NCBI GenBank assembly: GCA_022711435.1
Contig: JAKLFB010000008.1
Span: 105,167-169,166 of the forward strand
DNA: 64,000 bases
From: Verrucomicrobiota bacterium
GTDB lineage: Bacteria > Verrucomicrobiota > Verrucomicrobiia > Limisphaerales > UBA1319
Direction of reading: 5' to 3'
Position numbers and translations under genes: made by a program. This document shows, one piece after another, positions 24,716 through 33,645 of the stretch. The notes beneath the pieces were generated by a model. The model did not search any database. It was not told where the DNA came from and saw only the letters and a program-made list of their open reading frames with translations. Each line of letters starts with the position of its first letter. The stretch's first letter is position 1.

Positions 24716-25936
24716 ATGGAACACAATGGGGACAGATTGAACTCGATCCATTCGACGCATTGGGCAGACCTCATCCGGCAAGGGATCCTGGGGATGGTTT
24801 TGTCGGGATGGATCGGGCTGGCCGCCGGGGCGGATACCGAGGGCATCTTTGCCGACTTCACAACCAGCCTGGGGGATTTCACTTGCCGGCTGCATTACGC
24901 CGAGGCGCCGCAGGCGGCCGCCAACTGGATCGGCCTCGCAACCGGCGACCGCTCCTGGATCCATCCGGCGACCGGCCAGGTCCGATCCGAGCCTTTTTAC
25001 GACGGGCTGACATTCCATCGGGTCATCCCGGGATTCATGATCCAGGGCGGCTCTCCCAACGGCCTCGGCACCGACGGCCCCGGCTACGCATTCCCCGACG
25101 AGTTCTATCCTTCTCTGAAGCATGACGCCGCCGGCGTGCTGTCCATGGCCAACTCCGGGCCGGACTCGAACGGAGCCCAGTTCTTCATCACCGTGACGAA
25201 CACGCCCTGGCTGGACGGCGTGCACACGGTCTTCGGCCGGGTGATCAGCGGGCTTCCGGTGGTGCATGCGATCAGCCAGGTCGCCCGCGATTCGAGCAAC
25301 AAGCCGCTCACCAACGTGACGATTACCCGCGTCGCGATCCGCCGGGTTGGCCAGGCTGCCCAGGCCTTCGACATCCATGCCCAGAACCTGCCCGCGGCCT
25401 CCTCCGAGCCGCTGAGGATCGAACGCGAAGCCGGCGCCGTCAGCCTCCGCTTCGATCTTCCCCTCCACTCGCACCATTTCCTCGCCGAGTCCGCCGACCT
25501 CGCCGGCTGGAGCTACGGCGATCTCGGAATCGAGGTGGCTCCTTCGGGGCAGGACCTCGTCGCGCGGACGGCCGCCGATGCCGCGCGCTTTTTCACCCTC
25601 AGCCGCGTCCAGTATCCAGGATCGACCTTCGCGCCCCGCACGCTTCACGGGAGGACGCTCACCCTGGCGTTCCTCGTCGGCGGCAATCTCCGGATCCTAT
25701 TCGACCAGGCGGGAGGCGGAACCTACGACTACAGCGGAACGCCGGGAACGGTCCGGGGCTACCTCTACAACCAGGGGCCCTATCGCGGATCGCTCTGGCC
25801 CATCCAGTATTCGGGCCTGGTGCCGATGAGGCTTCAGCTCTATTTCACAAGCGATTCGGCGGGCACGTTCTCCGGCACCGCCTATGCCGATCAACCGTTC
25901 TCGGTCTCGGGCCAGTTCACGCTGGCCGGGCCCTGA
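24716..25936 (+). CDS. Secreted cyclophilin-type peptidyl-prolyl isomerase with extra C-terminal domain
   Basis: 406 residues with a hydrophobic leader ([17 protein letters not shown]). The cyclophilin domain (about 45-215) shows [19 protein letters not shown] (active-site Arg/Phe/Gln), [31 protein letters not shown] and [15 protein letters not shown]. It catalyses proline cis-trans isomerisation during folding in the periplasm. The remaining roughly 190 residues ([11 protein letters not shown] onward) form an unrecognised beta-rich tail ending [25 protein letters not shown]. This tail is not typical of PpiA/B and may anchor or bind a client. The PIG-L gene follows after 12 nt. Confidence 0.85.
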   Translation: MEHNGDRLNSIHSTHWADLIRQGILGMVLSGWIGLAAGADTEGIFADFTTSLGDFTCRLHYAEAPQAAANWIGLATGDRSWIHPATGQVRSEPFYDGLTFHRVIPGFMIQGGSPNGLGTDGPGYAFPDEFYPSLKHDAAGVLSMANSGPDSNGAQFFITVTNTPWLDGVHTVFGRVISGLPVVHAISQVARDSSNKPLTNVTITRVAIRRVGQAAQAFDIHAQNLPAASSEPLRIEREAGAVSLRFDLPLHSHHFLAESADLAGWSYGDLGIEVAPSGQDLVARTAADAARFFTLSRVQYPGSTFAPRTLHGRTLTLAFLVGGNLRILFDQAGGGTYDYSGTPGTVRGYLYNQGPYRGSLWPIQYSGLVPMRLQLYFTSDSAGTFSGTAYADQPFSVSGQFTLAGP

Positions 25937-25948
25937 ACCGGCGATCCA

Positions 25949-26875
25949 ATGAAGCGCAACCACATTGCGATGGCCATCGGGGCGCATCCCGACGACATCG
26001 AGTTCATGATGGCGGGCACGCTGGCCCTGCTTCGGCGGGCCGGCTGCGAGACGCACTGCCTCAACCTCGCCAGCGGCTCCTGCGGCAGCGCGGAGCACAC
26101 GGCCGCCCGGCTCCGGGCCATCCGGCGCCGGGAAGGCCAGGCCGCCGCGCGCGTCCTCGGCGCCATCCATCACCCCAGCCTCGTCGACGATCTCGAGATC
26201 TATTACGAGCGCCCCACGCTCCGCCGCCTCGCGGCCGTCATCCGCGAGGTGCGCCCGACGATTCTGCTCGTTCCGTCCCCCCAGGATTACATGGAAGATC
26301 ATACGAACACGTCCCGGCTGGCGGTGACCGCCGCGTTCGTGCGCAGCATGCGGAACTTTGCGACCCTGCCCCGCCGCGCCCCGATCCCGGGCGATCTGAC
26401 CGTGTATCACGCGATGCCCCACGGGCTGCGCGATCCGCTCCGGCGCCGCATCCGGCCTGGCGCTTACGTCAACACCACCGCGGTCCAGGATCTCAAGCGC
26501 ACCGCGCTCAGCCAGCACCGCAGCCAGATGTCCTGGCTCGAGACCTCGCAGGGGATGAACCAGTATCTCATGACCATGGAACAGTTCGCGCTCGAGGTGG
26601 GCCGGGGCTCAGGCCGGTTCCGTTTCGCCGAAGGCTGGCGCCGGCGCCTCCATTACGGATTCTGCCCGCCCGACGCCGATCCGCTCCGGGATCTCCTGGG
26701 GCGGGATTGCCTCCTGGACACCCGCTACGAAGCCGCGCTCGAACACCCCGAGACTTGCGGCTGCGCAGAGCGCCATGAGTCCGCAACGCCGGATCAGGCC
26801 CGCCTGCGCCGCCCCGCCAAACAGGATGCCCGGCCTGCAAAACCGTCCATGCCGCGCGCCGCGCGGCCAGAGTGA
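25949..26875 (+). CDS. PIG-L/LmbE-family deacetylase
   Basis: 308 residues, no signal peptide. The zinc motif [15 protein letters not shown] is at the N-terminus. A second metal-binding segment is [20 protein letters not shown] (family HPDH-type region). Members deacetylate N-acetylglucosamine-containing molecules (GlcNAc-PI, mycothiol/bacillithiol precursors, chitobiose). The C-terminal 40 residues are Ala/Pro/Arg-rich and probably disordered. Its stop overlaps the NagB-like start as ATGA (26872-26875), pointing to a coupled amino-sugar function: deacetylation followed by deamination. The exact substrate is not determinable. Confidence 0.85.
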   Translation: MKRNHIAMAIGAHPDDIEFMMAGTLALLRRAGCETHCLNLASGSCGSAEHTAARLRAIRRREGQAAARVLGAIHHPSLVDDLEIYYERPTLRRLAAVIREVRPTILLVPSPQDYMEDHTNTSRLAVTAAFVRSMRNFATLPRRAPIPGDLTVYHAMPHGLRDPLRRRIRPGAYVNTTAVQDLKRTALSQHRSQMSWLETSQGMNQYLMTMEQFALEVGRGSGRFRFAEGWRRRLHYGFCPPDADPLRDLLGRDCLLDTRYEAALEHPETCGCAERHESATPDQARLRRPAKQDARPAKPSMPRAARPE

Positions 26876-27825
26876 TCCAACCCAATCCATCTATGCCACG
26901 CCGATTCAGTGCCATCTCGCCCGACTGGTGGGATTACACCACCCTCGATCCCGAGCTCGTCGAGGCCGCCGCCCGGCTCACGCCGCGGGACCTCGAACGT
27001 CTCTCCCGGCCCGGCTTCCGGGTCGTGATGTATGACACGCTCGAGGAGTTTTACCTGGCCGAAGCCCTCGAATACATCGAAGCCTGGCGGTCGAGCACCG
27101 ACGATAATCCCGTCGGTGTCTGCGGCCCCATCGGCCCCACCGAGCAACTGCCCCTGGTCGCACGCCTGGTCAACGCCCTCGGCCTCGACATCCGGTCCGC
27201 CCATTTCTGGGGCATGGATGAATGGTATATCGATGGCCGCGAGGCGCCGGTGACCCACCCGCTCTCGTTCGAGCGAGCCGACCGCGAGCTTTGTTTCAAC
27301 CGGATCGACCGCCGCCTGCGAATGCCCGATGCCCACCTCCACTTTCCCAAGGCCGACACGGCGCCATACTGCCGGAGCTGGAGCACAGGCGTGCGGTGCG
27401 CGGTCATGCAGGGCGGACAGGGCGACGTCAAACACTGGGCCTTCAACGACCCGCCGCGGCGGACCGGGAAGCACCGGGAGGCGCCCCCCGCCCCAGCCGA
27501 ATACCGCCGCCTGGCCACGCGCGTCGTCCAGCTCCATCCTCTCACCATCGCCCAGAACGCCCGCACCAGCGGCGGCGGCAACATCTCGCTCGTGCCCACC
27601 ATGGCGATCAGCGTCGGCCCGATCGAGACCTGGCTGGCCGAAAAGGTCTCGATCTGGCAGGCTGGCACGCACGATAATCCGTTCGGCCAGCGCCTGACCG
27701 CTTACATGATCTCGAAAAGGATGCCCGACAGCGCCGTCCCGATGTCGCTCCTCGCCGATCATCCCAACGTCCAGTTCAATTATTACCGCAGCGGCCTCGG
27801 CACCTGCGCCGTCGAGATGCATTAG
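26872..27825 (+). CDS. Glucosamine-6-phosphate deaminase-like protein (NagB superfamily)
   Basis: 317 residues. The family landmarks are present: a [20 protein letters not shown] binding segment, [11 protein letters not shown] (the Asp/Glu of the D72 region in E. coli NagB), [21 protein letters not shown] and VPTMAISVG. In the active-site loop, canonical NagB reads G-x-G-x-D-G-H-x-A-F-N-E. Here it is [12 protein letters not shown], so the D141 position is Val and E148 is Asp, while the His is kept. It may act on a different amino sugar phosphate or be altered in mechanism. Coupled to the PIG-L gene. It converges with the isomerase gene, 9 nt away. Confidence 0.78.
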   Translation: MIQPNPSMPRRFSAISPDWWDYTTLDPELVEAAARLTPRDLERLSRPGFRVVMYDTLEEFYLAEALEYIEAWRSSTDDNPVGVCGPIGPTEQLPLVARLVNALGLDIRSAHFWGMDEWYIDGREAPVTHPLSFERADRELCFNRIDRRLRMPDAHLHFPKADTAPYCRSWSTGVRCAVMQGGQGDVKHWAFNDPPRRTGKHREAPPAPAEYRRLATRVVQLHPLTIAQNARTSGGGNISLVPTMAISVGPIETWLAEKVSIWQAGTHDNPFGQRLTAYMISKRMPDSAVPMSLLADHPNVQFNYYRSGLGTCAVEMH

Positions 27826-27834
27826 AACAGGCCC

Positions 27835-28971
27835 CTACGCCAGGTCCCGCATGGTCTTGACCGGGATGTCGCGTGCGGACGGTTCAGCGAGCGGCTTCTG
27901 GGAGGAGGCATCGAAACGATATCCCTCGTTGGGTACCAGGGGCCAGACGATCGGCGCCATGCAGAGGACGGCTGCCTGAAATCCCTGGACCGTGGCGCCG
28001 AGGTTGCCCGTGTGGGCGGAGTTGTCCGCTTCGTTCTCGATGACAAACGGCCCGTAAAAACCGCGCTGCATCAGGGTCTGGAGGAAGCAGCGCCAATCCA
28101 TGCTGTCCGTGCCCCCAAAGCCGGGCAGCATGGGCTCGTAGTGGTGCCGGTCCCAGGCGTGGGCCGGGATGGGGACGCCCGCTCGCTTGGCCAGGGCGGG
28201 GTCCACCGCCTGCATGGGGTAGAGTGCGCCCCAGTGAATTCGCGCCGCGCTGTTCAGGTTCCGGGTACCCTTGATATGCACCCGGTGGATGCGGGCCATG
28301 TCGGAGGCCTGGATGACGTCGGTGGGATTGATGTTCTGCCAGACGTCGTGGGACGGATCGTAAGTTTCGCCGTGGGCCTTGCTGGGAAGGAGGGCGTACA
28401 TCAGCTTGCGCGCGGCCAGCGTTCCAGGAAGGTTGTTGAACGTGGTGGGGCAGGTGGCCGGTTCCCAGCCTTCCATGGGGCAGTTCTCGTAAACGAGGGT
28501 TACCCCCAGGCTTTCGGCGTAGCGGACGATCGGGCCGAACACGCGCTTGTATTCCTCGAGATTCTTCTCGAACCCGCGGTCCTGCACGCCCAGTTCGTGG
28601 TTGTAGCCCACAAATGTCCCCACCTTGACGTCGTTCCGGTCGCCGCCGCAGAGGTGCGCGATCCGGATGAGCTTGAGCAGGTGATCCTGGTTGTGGGCGC
28701 GCTCGACGGGATCGCCGCCGATCAGGTTCTCATAGGCGCCCACGGAGAAGCGCAAGCCCTCTCGCTGGCAGGTCTCGATCAACCGCTTCGCCTGGTCCGG
28801 GCCGAACCCCTCATAATCGAGGTGCGTCGCCACGTGGTCGGCGCGCGTCCCGTCGCGCCGGAAGACGCACAGCTCCATGCCTTGGGCGCCGATGATCTTG
28901 GTCTTGCTGACGATCTGCTTGAGAGTCAGGGCCTTGAAGGCCGAGGTCATGACCCAAATCGGATTGTTCAT
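27835..28971 (-). CDS. Sugar phosphate isomerase/epimerase-like TIM-barrel protein
   Basis: 378 residues from MNNPIWVMTSAFKALTL at 28971; the upstream continuation of the frame only translates repeat copy B. AP-endonuclease-2/xylose-isomerase-like barrel features are LRFSVGAYENLIGG, HELGVQ, VTLVYENCPMEGWEP (metal-binding Glu), YDPSHDVWQNINP (Asp/His), IHRVHIKGTRN and GPFVIENEADNSAHTG (Glu). This arrangement of two Glu plus His/Asp suits sugar isomerases or inosose dehydratase-like enzymes. Substrate unknown. Repeat copy B lies about 150 bp upstream of the start, so it may sit in or near the promoter. Confidence 0.82.
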   Translation of the reverse strand: MNNPIWVMTSAFKALTLKQIVSKTKIIGAQGMELCVFRRDGTRADHVATHLDYEGFGPDQAKRLIETCQREGLRFSVGAYENLIGGDPVERAHNQDHLLKLIRIAHLCGGDRNDVKVGTFVGYNHELGVQDRGFEKNLEEYKRVFGPIVRYAESLGVTLVYENCPMEGWEPATCPTTFNNLPGTLAARKLMYALLPSKAHGETYDPSHDVWQNINPTDVIQASDMARIHRVHIKGTRNLNSAARIHWGALYPMQAVDPALAKRAGVPIPAHAWDRHHYEPMLPGFGGTDSMDWRCFLQTLMQRGFYGPFVIENEADNSAHTGNLGATVQGFQAAVLCMAPIVWPLVPNEGYRFDASSQKPLAEPSARDIPVKTMRDLA

Positions 28972-29119
28972 AAACGGTCTTTCGTGCGAGTTGATGTCCT
29001 GCGCCCGGCCCGGTCTGAATCGCGGCCGCTGAATGGCGGGCCGCCGCGCCCGGACGCGGGCTATAGGCATCCCACAATCCTGGATTGCCAGCAAGCGAAA
29101 CAAGGGCGAGCCGGCTGAC

Positions 29120-29400
29120 TTAGTGGTCTGTGCAAAAATTAATTCCGATTTTGCTGGGTGGGATTGGGCGGGCTGGCAAGGCGCGACGAGCGAGCATACC
29201 CGCGCGGTCTGTGAGCGAGGAGCAACACAGCCAGCCCGCCCAATCCCACCCAGCCCGCAGGGGCGGGGCGGCGCCGGGCCATCGGCTTCGTTGCTCGGTC
29301 GGTCGAGTATCGCAGGGGGATACACTCCCTCCCTTGCGCCTCGCATCGGGCCCGGCGGCGCTCCCGCCAAAATCGGAAGTAATTTTTGCACAGACCCTTA
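29120..29400 (+). repeat. Dispersed MITE-like element, copy B
   Basis: Core about 29123-29397 with TTA at both flanks (29120-29122 and 29398-29400). Same orientation as copies A and D. Its left end reads gtggtctg instead of ggtctg-type GGGTCTG, a small change at the tip. Unlike the other copies, its internal arms at 29153-29177 and 29230-29254 are a perfect 25-bp inverted repeat. It lies between the sugar isomerase start and the 3' end of the WxPGxW-repeat gene. Confidence 0.88.
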
Positions 29401-29485
29401 CATGAGCGTGAACTCCTGCGAGCCCGGGAGGAGATACTGGCCAGAACGGCCCCGGTTGGCATCGACCGCGAATGACAATGACACG

Positions 29486-31048
29486 CTACCGTCCTCGGCT
29501 GCTCCCCCGAGCATCTCGGGGCTGGCTCGGGCCTCGGGAATCCTTGCCGGAAGGCTTGGTGTTCGGAGCCGCTCCCACGCGGGACTGCTCCTGGGGCGGA
29601 CGGCCGGGCGCGACTCGCTCGATGTAGCGCGAGTCGGACGGCCGGCTGGGCGCAGGCGAATGCGGCACGGTCACCTGCTCGGGACGCGTGATTCGGACCG
29701 CGGGCGGCGGCGTGCTTCTCGCCTCCCGGGTCTTTTGGATCTGGGTGGCCGGTTGTTGCCGGGCGGCCGCGGGCATCGAAGAAGGCGGCGGCCCCGAAGG
29801 CGCTTCCCATTGGGTTCGTTGGCTGCGCAGATCGCGGATCTCGGTGGAACGAGCCGAAATCTGCTGGCGCTCGGCCGGGGTGATCCGCTCGAACCGGACT
29901 GGCGCGGCTGGCGAGGCGGCGAACGTCCTCACCGGCTGGACCAGCGAGCGCTCGGGCCGCTTGGCGGCCGGCATCCGATCCATCCGGGACTGAAACTCGG
30001 CGAACGTGTGGGCCGGTCGAAGGTCGCGGTTGGCGCGGCGCATCTCGAACTCCTGCGCCTGCCTTCGGGCCCAATTGGGCTCGGTCCGCCGGACCTTCCA
30101 GCGGTCGTGCACGAACAGGGGGTCATACCAAGTGTGAATCGTCTGGCATCGATGCCACGGGTAGATGCCCACGCGCAGATAGGCGTCATCGTAATAGTCG
30201 CCAAAGTAGTAGTGACGGTAGCGCGGGTAGGCAAACAGGTTCAGCCGCAATATCCCCAGATCCACGCAGATCCCGGGGCTGAAAACGAATCCGACCTGGA
30301 CGCGGACGGCCGGCGGGAAATAGGCGGGCGTGAAGAGCACGCCGCGATTGTCCAGATCGTAATCCCAGTGGCCCGGGCTGAAGATGTAGCCGCGCGGTGT
30401 CCAGACGTAATGCGAAGGCACCCAAACCCAGCCGGGCTGGGGCGTAATCCAATACCCGGGCCGAAGGACGTAGCGGCCCCCGGACCAATACCAGCAGCCC
30501 GGCACCCAGATCTGATCCGGCAGCGGTGACGATCGGGGCGCTTCGATTTGGACCGGAGCCGGTGGCGCCGGCAGATACTCGATCTGCTGAACGGGTTGCG
30601 TTGCGATCGGCTTCCAGAAACCGGCGATCCATTGCCATCCGGCGCTCGTCTGGAGCCAATGGCCGGGCACCCAGTAGGTCTGGGGCGGCGGATTGCGCCA
30701 GCAGCCGCTGACCCAGATGAAATCGCCGCGGTCGGCATCCCACGCCCAATACCCCGGCACCCACACAATGTCCGCCCCGGCGGGCCGTTCGGCGGGCGGC
30801 ATTTCCTGGATCGGCTGGGGGGGCGGCCGGGGCACGACGATCGGCGCCTGGGGATCCATCGTGACGGGTGTGGCGAACGCTTCGTGGACGGGGCCGCGGG
30901 CCAACACCTGGCTTCCCGCAGGCAGCTCCTCCGACGGCACCGCCGGCGGGAAAGTCCACTGCTGAGCCGAAACCGACAGGCCGCAGCCTGCCATCGCCAT
31001 GGCACCCGCCACAGCGATCAGGACATACCTGGAGAGTTTTGCAGTCAT
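29486..31048 (-). CDS. WxPGxW/YXWGXW-repeat secreted protein
   Basis: 520 residues with a leader ending in AMAGCG (possible lipobox) near residue 20. The middle (about 90-260) has tandem Trp/Tyr-rich repeats of the form WVPGYWAWD, WVSGCW, WVPGHWLQT, WIAGFWKP, WVPGCWYWSGG and RPGYWITP, then FSPGHWDYD. The C-terminal half (about 330-520) is Arg/Pro/Gln-rich and probably disordered. Proteins of this YXWGXW/BcpO-related type are outer-surface or periplasmic in Verrucomicrobia and relatives, with no known enzymatic activity. The last ~95 bp are duplicated, about 86% identical, at 32185-32280. Confidence 0.72.
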   Translation of the reverse strand: MTAKLSRYVLIAVAGAMAMAGCGLSVSAQQWTFPPAVPSEELPAGSQVLARGPVHEAFATPVTMDPQAPIVVPRPPPQPIQEMPPAERPAGADIVWVPGYWAWDADRGDFIWVSGCWRNPPPQTYWVPGHWLQTSAGWQWIAGFWKPIATQPVQQIEYLPAPPAPVQIEAPRSSPLPDQIWVPGCWYWSGGRYVLRPGYWITPQPGWVWVPSHYVWTPRGYIFSPGHWDYDLDNRGVLFTPAYFPPAVRVQVGFVFSPGICVDLGILRLNLFAYPRYRHYYFGDYYDDAYLRVGIYPWHRCQTIHTWYDPLFVHDRWKVRRTEPNWARRQAQEFEMRRANRDLRPAHTFAEFQSRMDRMPAAKRPERSLVQPVRTFAASPAAPVRFERITPAERQQISARSTEIRDLRSQRTQWEAPSGPPPSSMPAAARQQPATQIQKTREARSTPPPAVRITRPEQVTVPHSPAPSRPSDSRYIERVAPGRPPQEQSRVGAAPNTKPSGKDSRGPSQPRDARGSSRGR

Positions 31049-31112
31049 GCGTGATTCCTTGGGCTAATTCTTGCCGATATTCAATCAGAAGTTCGCTCCC
31101 GGCTTCGCGGTG

Positions 31113-31733
31113 TCAACGGGAATGTGATCTCGACGGGCGCGCCGCCGCCGAACGAGAATGCACCGAGGGCATCCTGCTCACCGAGGGTGCGGAAGAGACT
31201 CGATCGGTGCCGAGAGTGGGGTTGCCGCAGCCGCTGCCGAGGAGCGTCCGATAGCGTCCCCTGGGTTCCCGCGGGGATTGCCGCCTGGATTCGACTGGCC
31301 GATCGCCAAGTTCCGTCCGGCGTTGGACCCAACGATGGGATCTCGGGAATCGCCGCCCCGGCCCGTTCTCGGAGAGATCGCCGAATTCCGTTCGCCAGCC
31401 GGCGCGCCGGGCCGATAGACCACCATCGAGCTGCCGCTCCGTTCCACGCGGTCGGGCCGGATTCCTCTCCCAGCGGTCGCAGGCAGGTCCCGCACCCCGA
31501 CGGTGCGGATATCGGACCGTGACAAGTGGGCGATCCGCTCGCGGCCAAGCCCCTTGTTGATCACCGTGCGGTTGGGCCCCATTCGAGTCCGGGCGACCAA
31601 AGCCACCCGCACGTGCCGTGCCGCCACCAACGGCCGTAGTGAAATGGCGCCCAGCCCCACGAGTAATACGAGTTCCGTCAGTCAGGACGGCGCAGGCCAT
31701 CCACGCCGCAGCGAGTCGGAAGGTGTTCCTCAT
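31113..31733 (-). pseudogene. Frameshifted remnant of a DUF6600-type secreted protein
   Basis: An ATG at 31733 opens a signal-like MRNTFRLAAAWMACAVLTD. A single-base shift then gives a 37-codon Trp-rich stretch (SWGWAPFHYGRWW, CGWLWSPGLEWGP) that stops at a TGA. A further shift gives NRTVINKGLGRERIAHLSR, like the 'TVINNTTIVNKG' tail of DUF6600 proteins, continuing to about 31178. The parts match one protein family split over three frames, with most of the N-terminal domain missing. No intact frame joins them. I consider this a decayed gene; the family match is from memory of motif layout. Confidence 0.55.
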
Positions 31734-31910
31734 ATGTTTGCTTTCAGATCCGGTTGCGTTCTGCCTAATAGACTCAGATGGCAGGGCCGCTATTCAGACT
31801 GTGGAATCTCGGAGCATGCGTCCCATCCAGGTTGGGAGCCAGCATGCATCCTGGCGGCTTGGCCAGACCCGCCAGTTGGGCGGGAATCCTGATCGTATGA
31901 AGTCGCAGCA

Positions 31911-32096
31911 ATGAAGAACGTCATGAACGCAGCACAACGCATTCTTGATTGGGTTTGGGCCGCTGTGCCGCTCGCAGGGTTGGTCTTTCTGATGCTGACG
32001 GCGAAGCTCAAAGGCAGAGGGCTTCTGACCGTTTCTTTGGCTCTTTCGACTTTGGTGTCGGCCGGTTTGCGCGTATTCCCTTTGTTCCTAATATAG
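31911..32096 (+). CDS. Possible small two-helix membrane protein
   Basis: 61 codons from the ATG at 31911. Two hydrophobic segments (DWVWAAVPLAGLVFLMLTA and GLLTVSLALSTLVSAGLRVF) separated by KLKGRG give a plausible small membrane protein. There is no strong ribosome binding site, and the ORF lies in debris between a pseudogene and a duplicated gene tail. Base composition is lower in GC than the surroundings. No family recognised. Confidence 0.35.
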   Translation: MKNVMNAAQRILDWVWAAVPLAGLVFLMLTAKLKGRGLLTVSLALSTLVSAGLRVFPLFLI

Positions 32097-32184
32097 TGCA
32101 ACCTCATTCACTAACCCCATGCGGTATTATCCCTTCCGGCTCATTTGTAAATTATTTAGATGCGACCCCATTGGTTCGCTTCTA

Positions 32185-32280
32185 GGCCTCGGGAATCCGT
32201 GCGGGGAGGAATGGTGTTCGGAGCCGCCCCCACGCGGGATTGCTCCTGGGCCGGAAGGCCGGATGCCGCTCGCTCGATGT
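32185..32280 (-). repeat. Duplicated 3' tail of the WxPGxW gene
   Basis: This 96-bp block aligns without gaps, at about 83 of 96 identical positions, to 29530-29625 inside the last codons of the WxPGxW-repeat gene, in the same orientation. The homology ends at 32280, where the stop codon of the PQQ-like gene lies. It marks an old duplication/deletion junction. The intervening 31734-32184 stretch holds only the small ORF at 31911. Confidence 0.75.
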
Positions 32281-33605
32281 CAGGATCCCGGTGCCGGCCC
32301 GCCGGATTCGATCCGGTACAGATGGGTGCGGGTGCGAAGGAACAGCGCTTTGCCCGCCACCGCCGGCGAGGCCATGAACCCGTCCGGCAACACGTTCTCG
32401 GCGAGCTTCTGGAATGTGCGGGCTGCGGCGATCACGGTCGTCTTGCCTTCCTCGCTGAAGAAGTAGACGCGCCCCTCGGCGGCCAGAAGCGAAGCCGAAT
32501 AGTTGCCGCCAACCCGCTCGTTCCAGATGACAGCCCCGGTTTTGGCCTCCCAGCAGGTGGCGATCCCGCCGTCTTCGATCCCGAACAGCAGGTCGCCGAC
32601 GAGGACGAGCGAGGGTTTTTTGGGCACGCCGCGCTTGGTTTTCCACACAACCTGAAGCTGGGCATCCTGCGGGGCAGGCGCGTTGGCATCGATCACCTCG
32701 CCGGTGCGCCCTGGCCGCACGGCCAGCAACTGGCCGCCTGAGAATCCGGACGGAGCGAAGATCAGGCCGTGGCCGGCCACCAATCGCGTGCTGGCCGAAT
32801 GATTGAGCCGCTCCTCGACCCGCCAGAGCTCCTGCCCGGTTTTCGGGTCATAGGCATAGAGCGCCTTGGCGCCCTGGCTCAGCAGCGTCGCGCGGCCGTC
32901 GATGTCCGCCACATGCGGCGTCGCGAACGCCTTCCGGAAATCGCCCTCAATCATCGGCAGGCCATCGGGGCCGAGGTCCTTGAAATCGATCGAGCGATCC
33001 CGCCGCCACACCGTGCGGCCGGTCGCCTTGTCCAGAGCGACCAGGTATTGGCAGTCGCTGCCATCGAAATGCAGGATCAGCAACCGGTCATGCAGGATCG
33101 GCGACGAGCCCGCCCCGCGATAATGGTTGCACTCGAAGTCCCGACGCTCCCACAGCGTCCGTCCCGTCGCGGTGTCCAGGCACGCGGTGCCGGGCGAGCC
33201 GAACGTGATGTAAACGCGGCCTTCCTCGATCACGGGCGTCGGCGATGCGTAGGTGTTGAACTTGTGCCCGAGCTGCGGCCGCTCGACCGTGAACAGGATC
33301 CGGTCATGCTCGATCCGGCCTGAATCCCGGTCGACGCAGACCGCCGAGAGCGCGGTGCCGTCCTCGGTGGCGGTGCTCATCCAGACCTGCCGGCCCCAGA
33401 TGACCGGCGAGGACCACGCCCGCCCGTGGATCGCGGTCCGCCACTTCACATTTCGGGTTTCGCTCCACTCGATAGGCAGGCCGGTCGATATCGAAGCGCC
33501 GTCCCCTCGAGGCCCGCGAAACTGGGGCCAGCACTCGTCGCCGGCTTCCGCCATCGCCCCAGCCAGCAGGATTAAAGAGATTGTCGTCCAGCGCCATCGA
33601 ATCAT
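32280..33605 (-). CDS. Secreted PQQ-like beta-propeller repeat protein
   Basis: 441 residues from MIRWRWTTISLILLAGAMAEA at 33605, a clean signal peptide. The mature protein opens WPQFRGPRGDG, as in planctomycete/verrucomicrobial outer-membrane BamB-like propellers, then has repeats with Trp-docking motifs: LDTATGRTLWERRDFE, LDKATGRTVWRRDRS, YDPKTGQELWRVEER and WEAKTGAVIWNERVG. No quinoprotein catalytic Asp/Ca site is evident, so it is probably a binding or scaffolding protein. Its stop codon coincides with the end of the duplicated tail at 32280, so the present C-terminus may be shaped by that rearrangement. Confidence 0.85.
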   Translation of the reverse strand: MIRWRWTTISLILLAGAMAEAGDECWPQFRGPRGDGASISTGLPIEWSETRNVKWRTAIHGRAWSSPVIWGRQVWMSTATEDGTALSAVCVDRDSGRIEHDRILFTVERPQLGHKFNTYASPTPVIEEGRVYITFGSPGTACLDTATGRTLWERRDFECNHYRGAGSSPILHDRLLILHFDGSDCQYLVALDKATGRTVWRRDRSIDFKDLGPDGLPMIEGDFRKAFATPHVADIDGRATLLSQGAKALYAYDPKTGQELWRVEERLNHSASTRLVAGHGLIFAPSGFSGGQLLAVRPGRTGEVIDANAPAPQDAQLQVVWKTKRGVPKKPSLVLVGDLLFGIEDGGIATCWEAKTGAVIWNERVGGNYSASLLAAEGRVYFFSEEGKTTVIAAARTFQKLAENVLPDGFMASPAVAGKALFLRTRTHLYRIESGGPAPGS

Positions 33606-33645
33606 GCGGGTGACTGTAGTCGGAGGATCGGGCCCCGGCAATCGG

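Noticed and set aside
26790..26830. Similarity of the PIG-L 3' end ('tcaggcccgcctgcgccgcccc') to the palindrome at 44222-44254
   Set aside because: Only about 20 similar bases within coding DNA; the second arm is absent. Judged coincidental.
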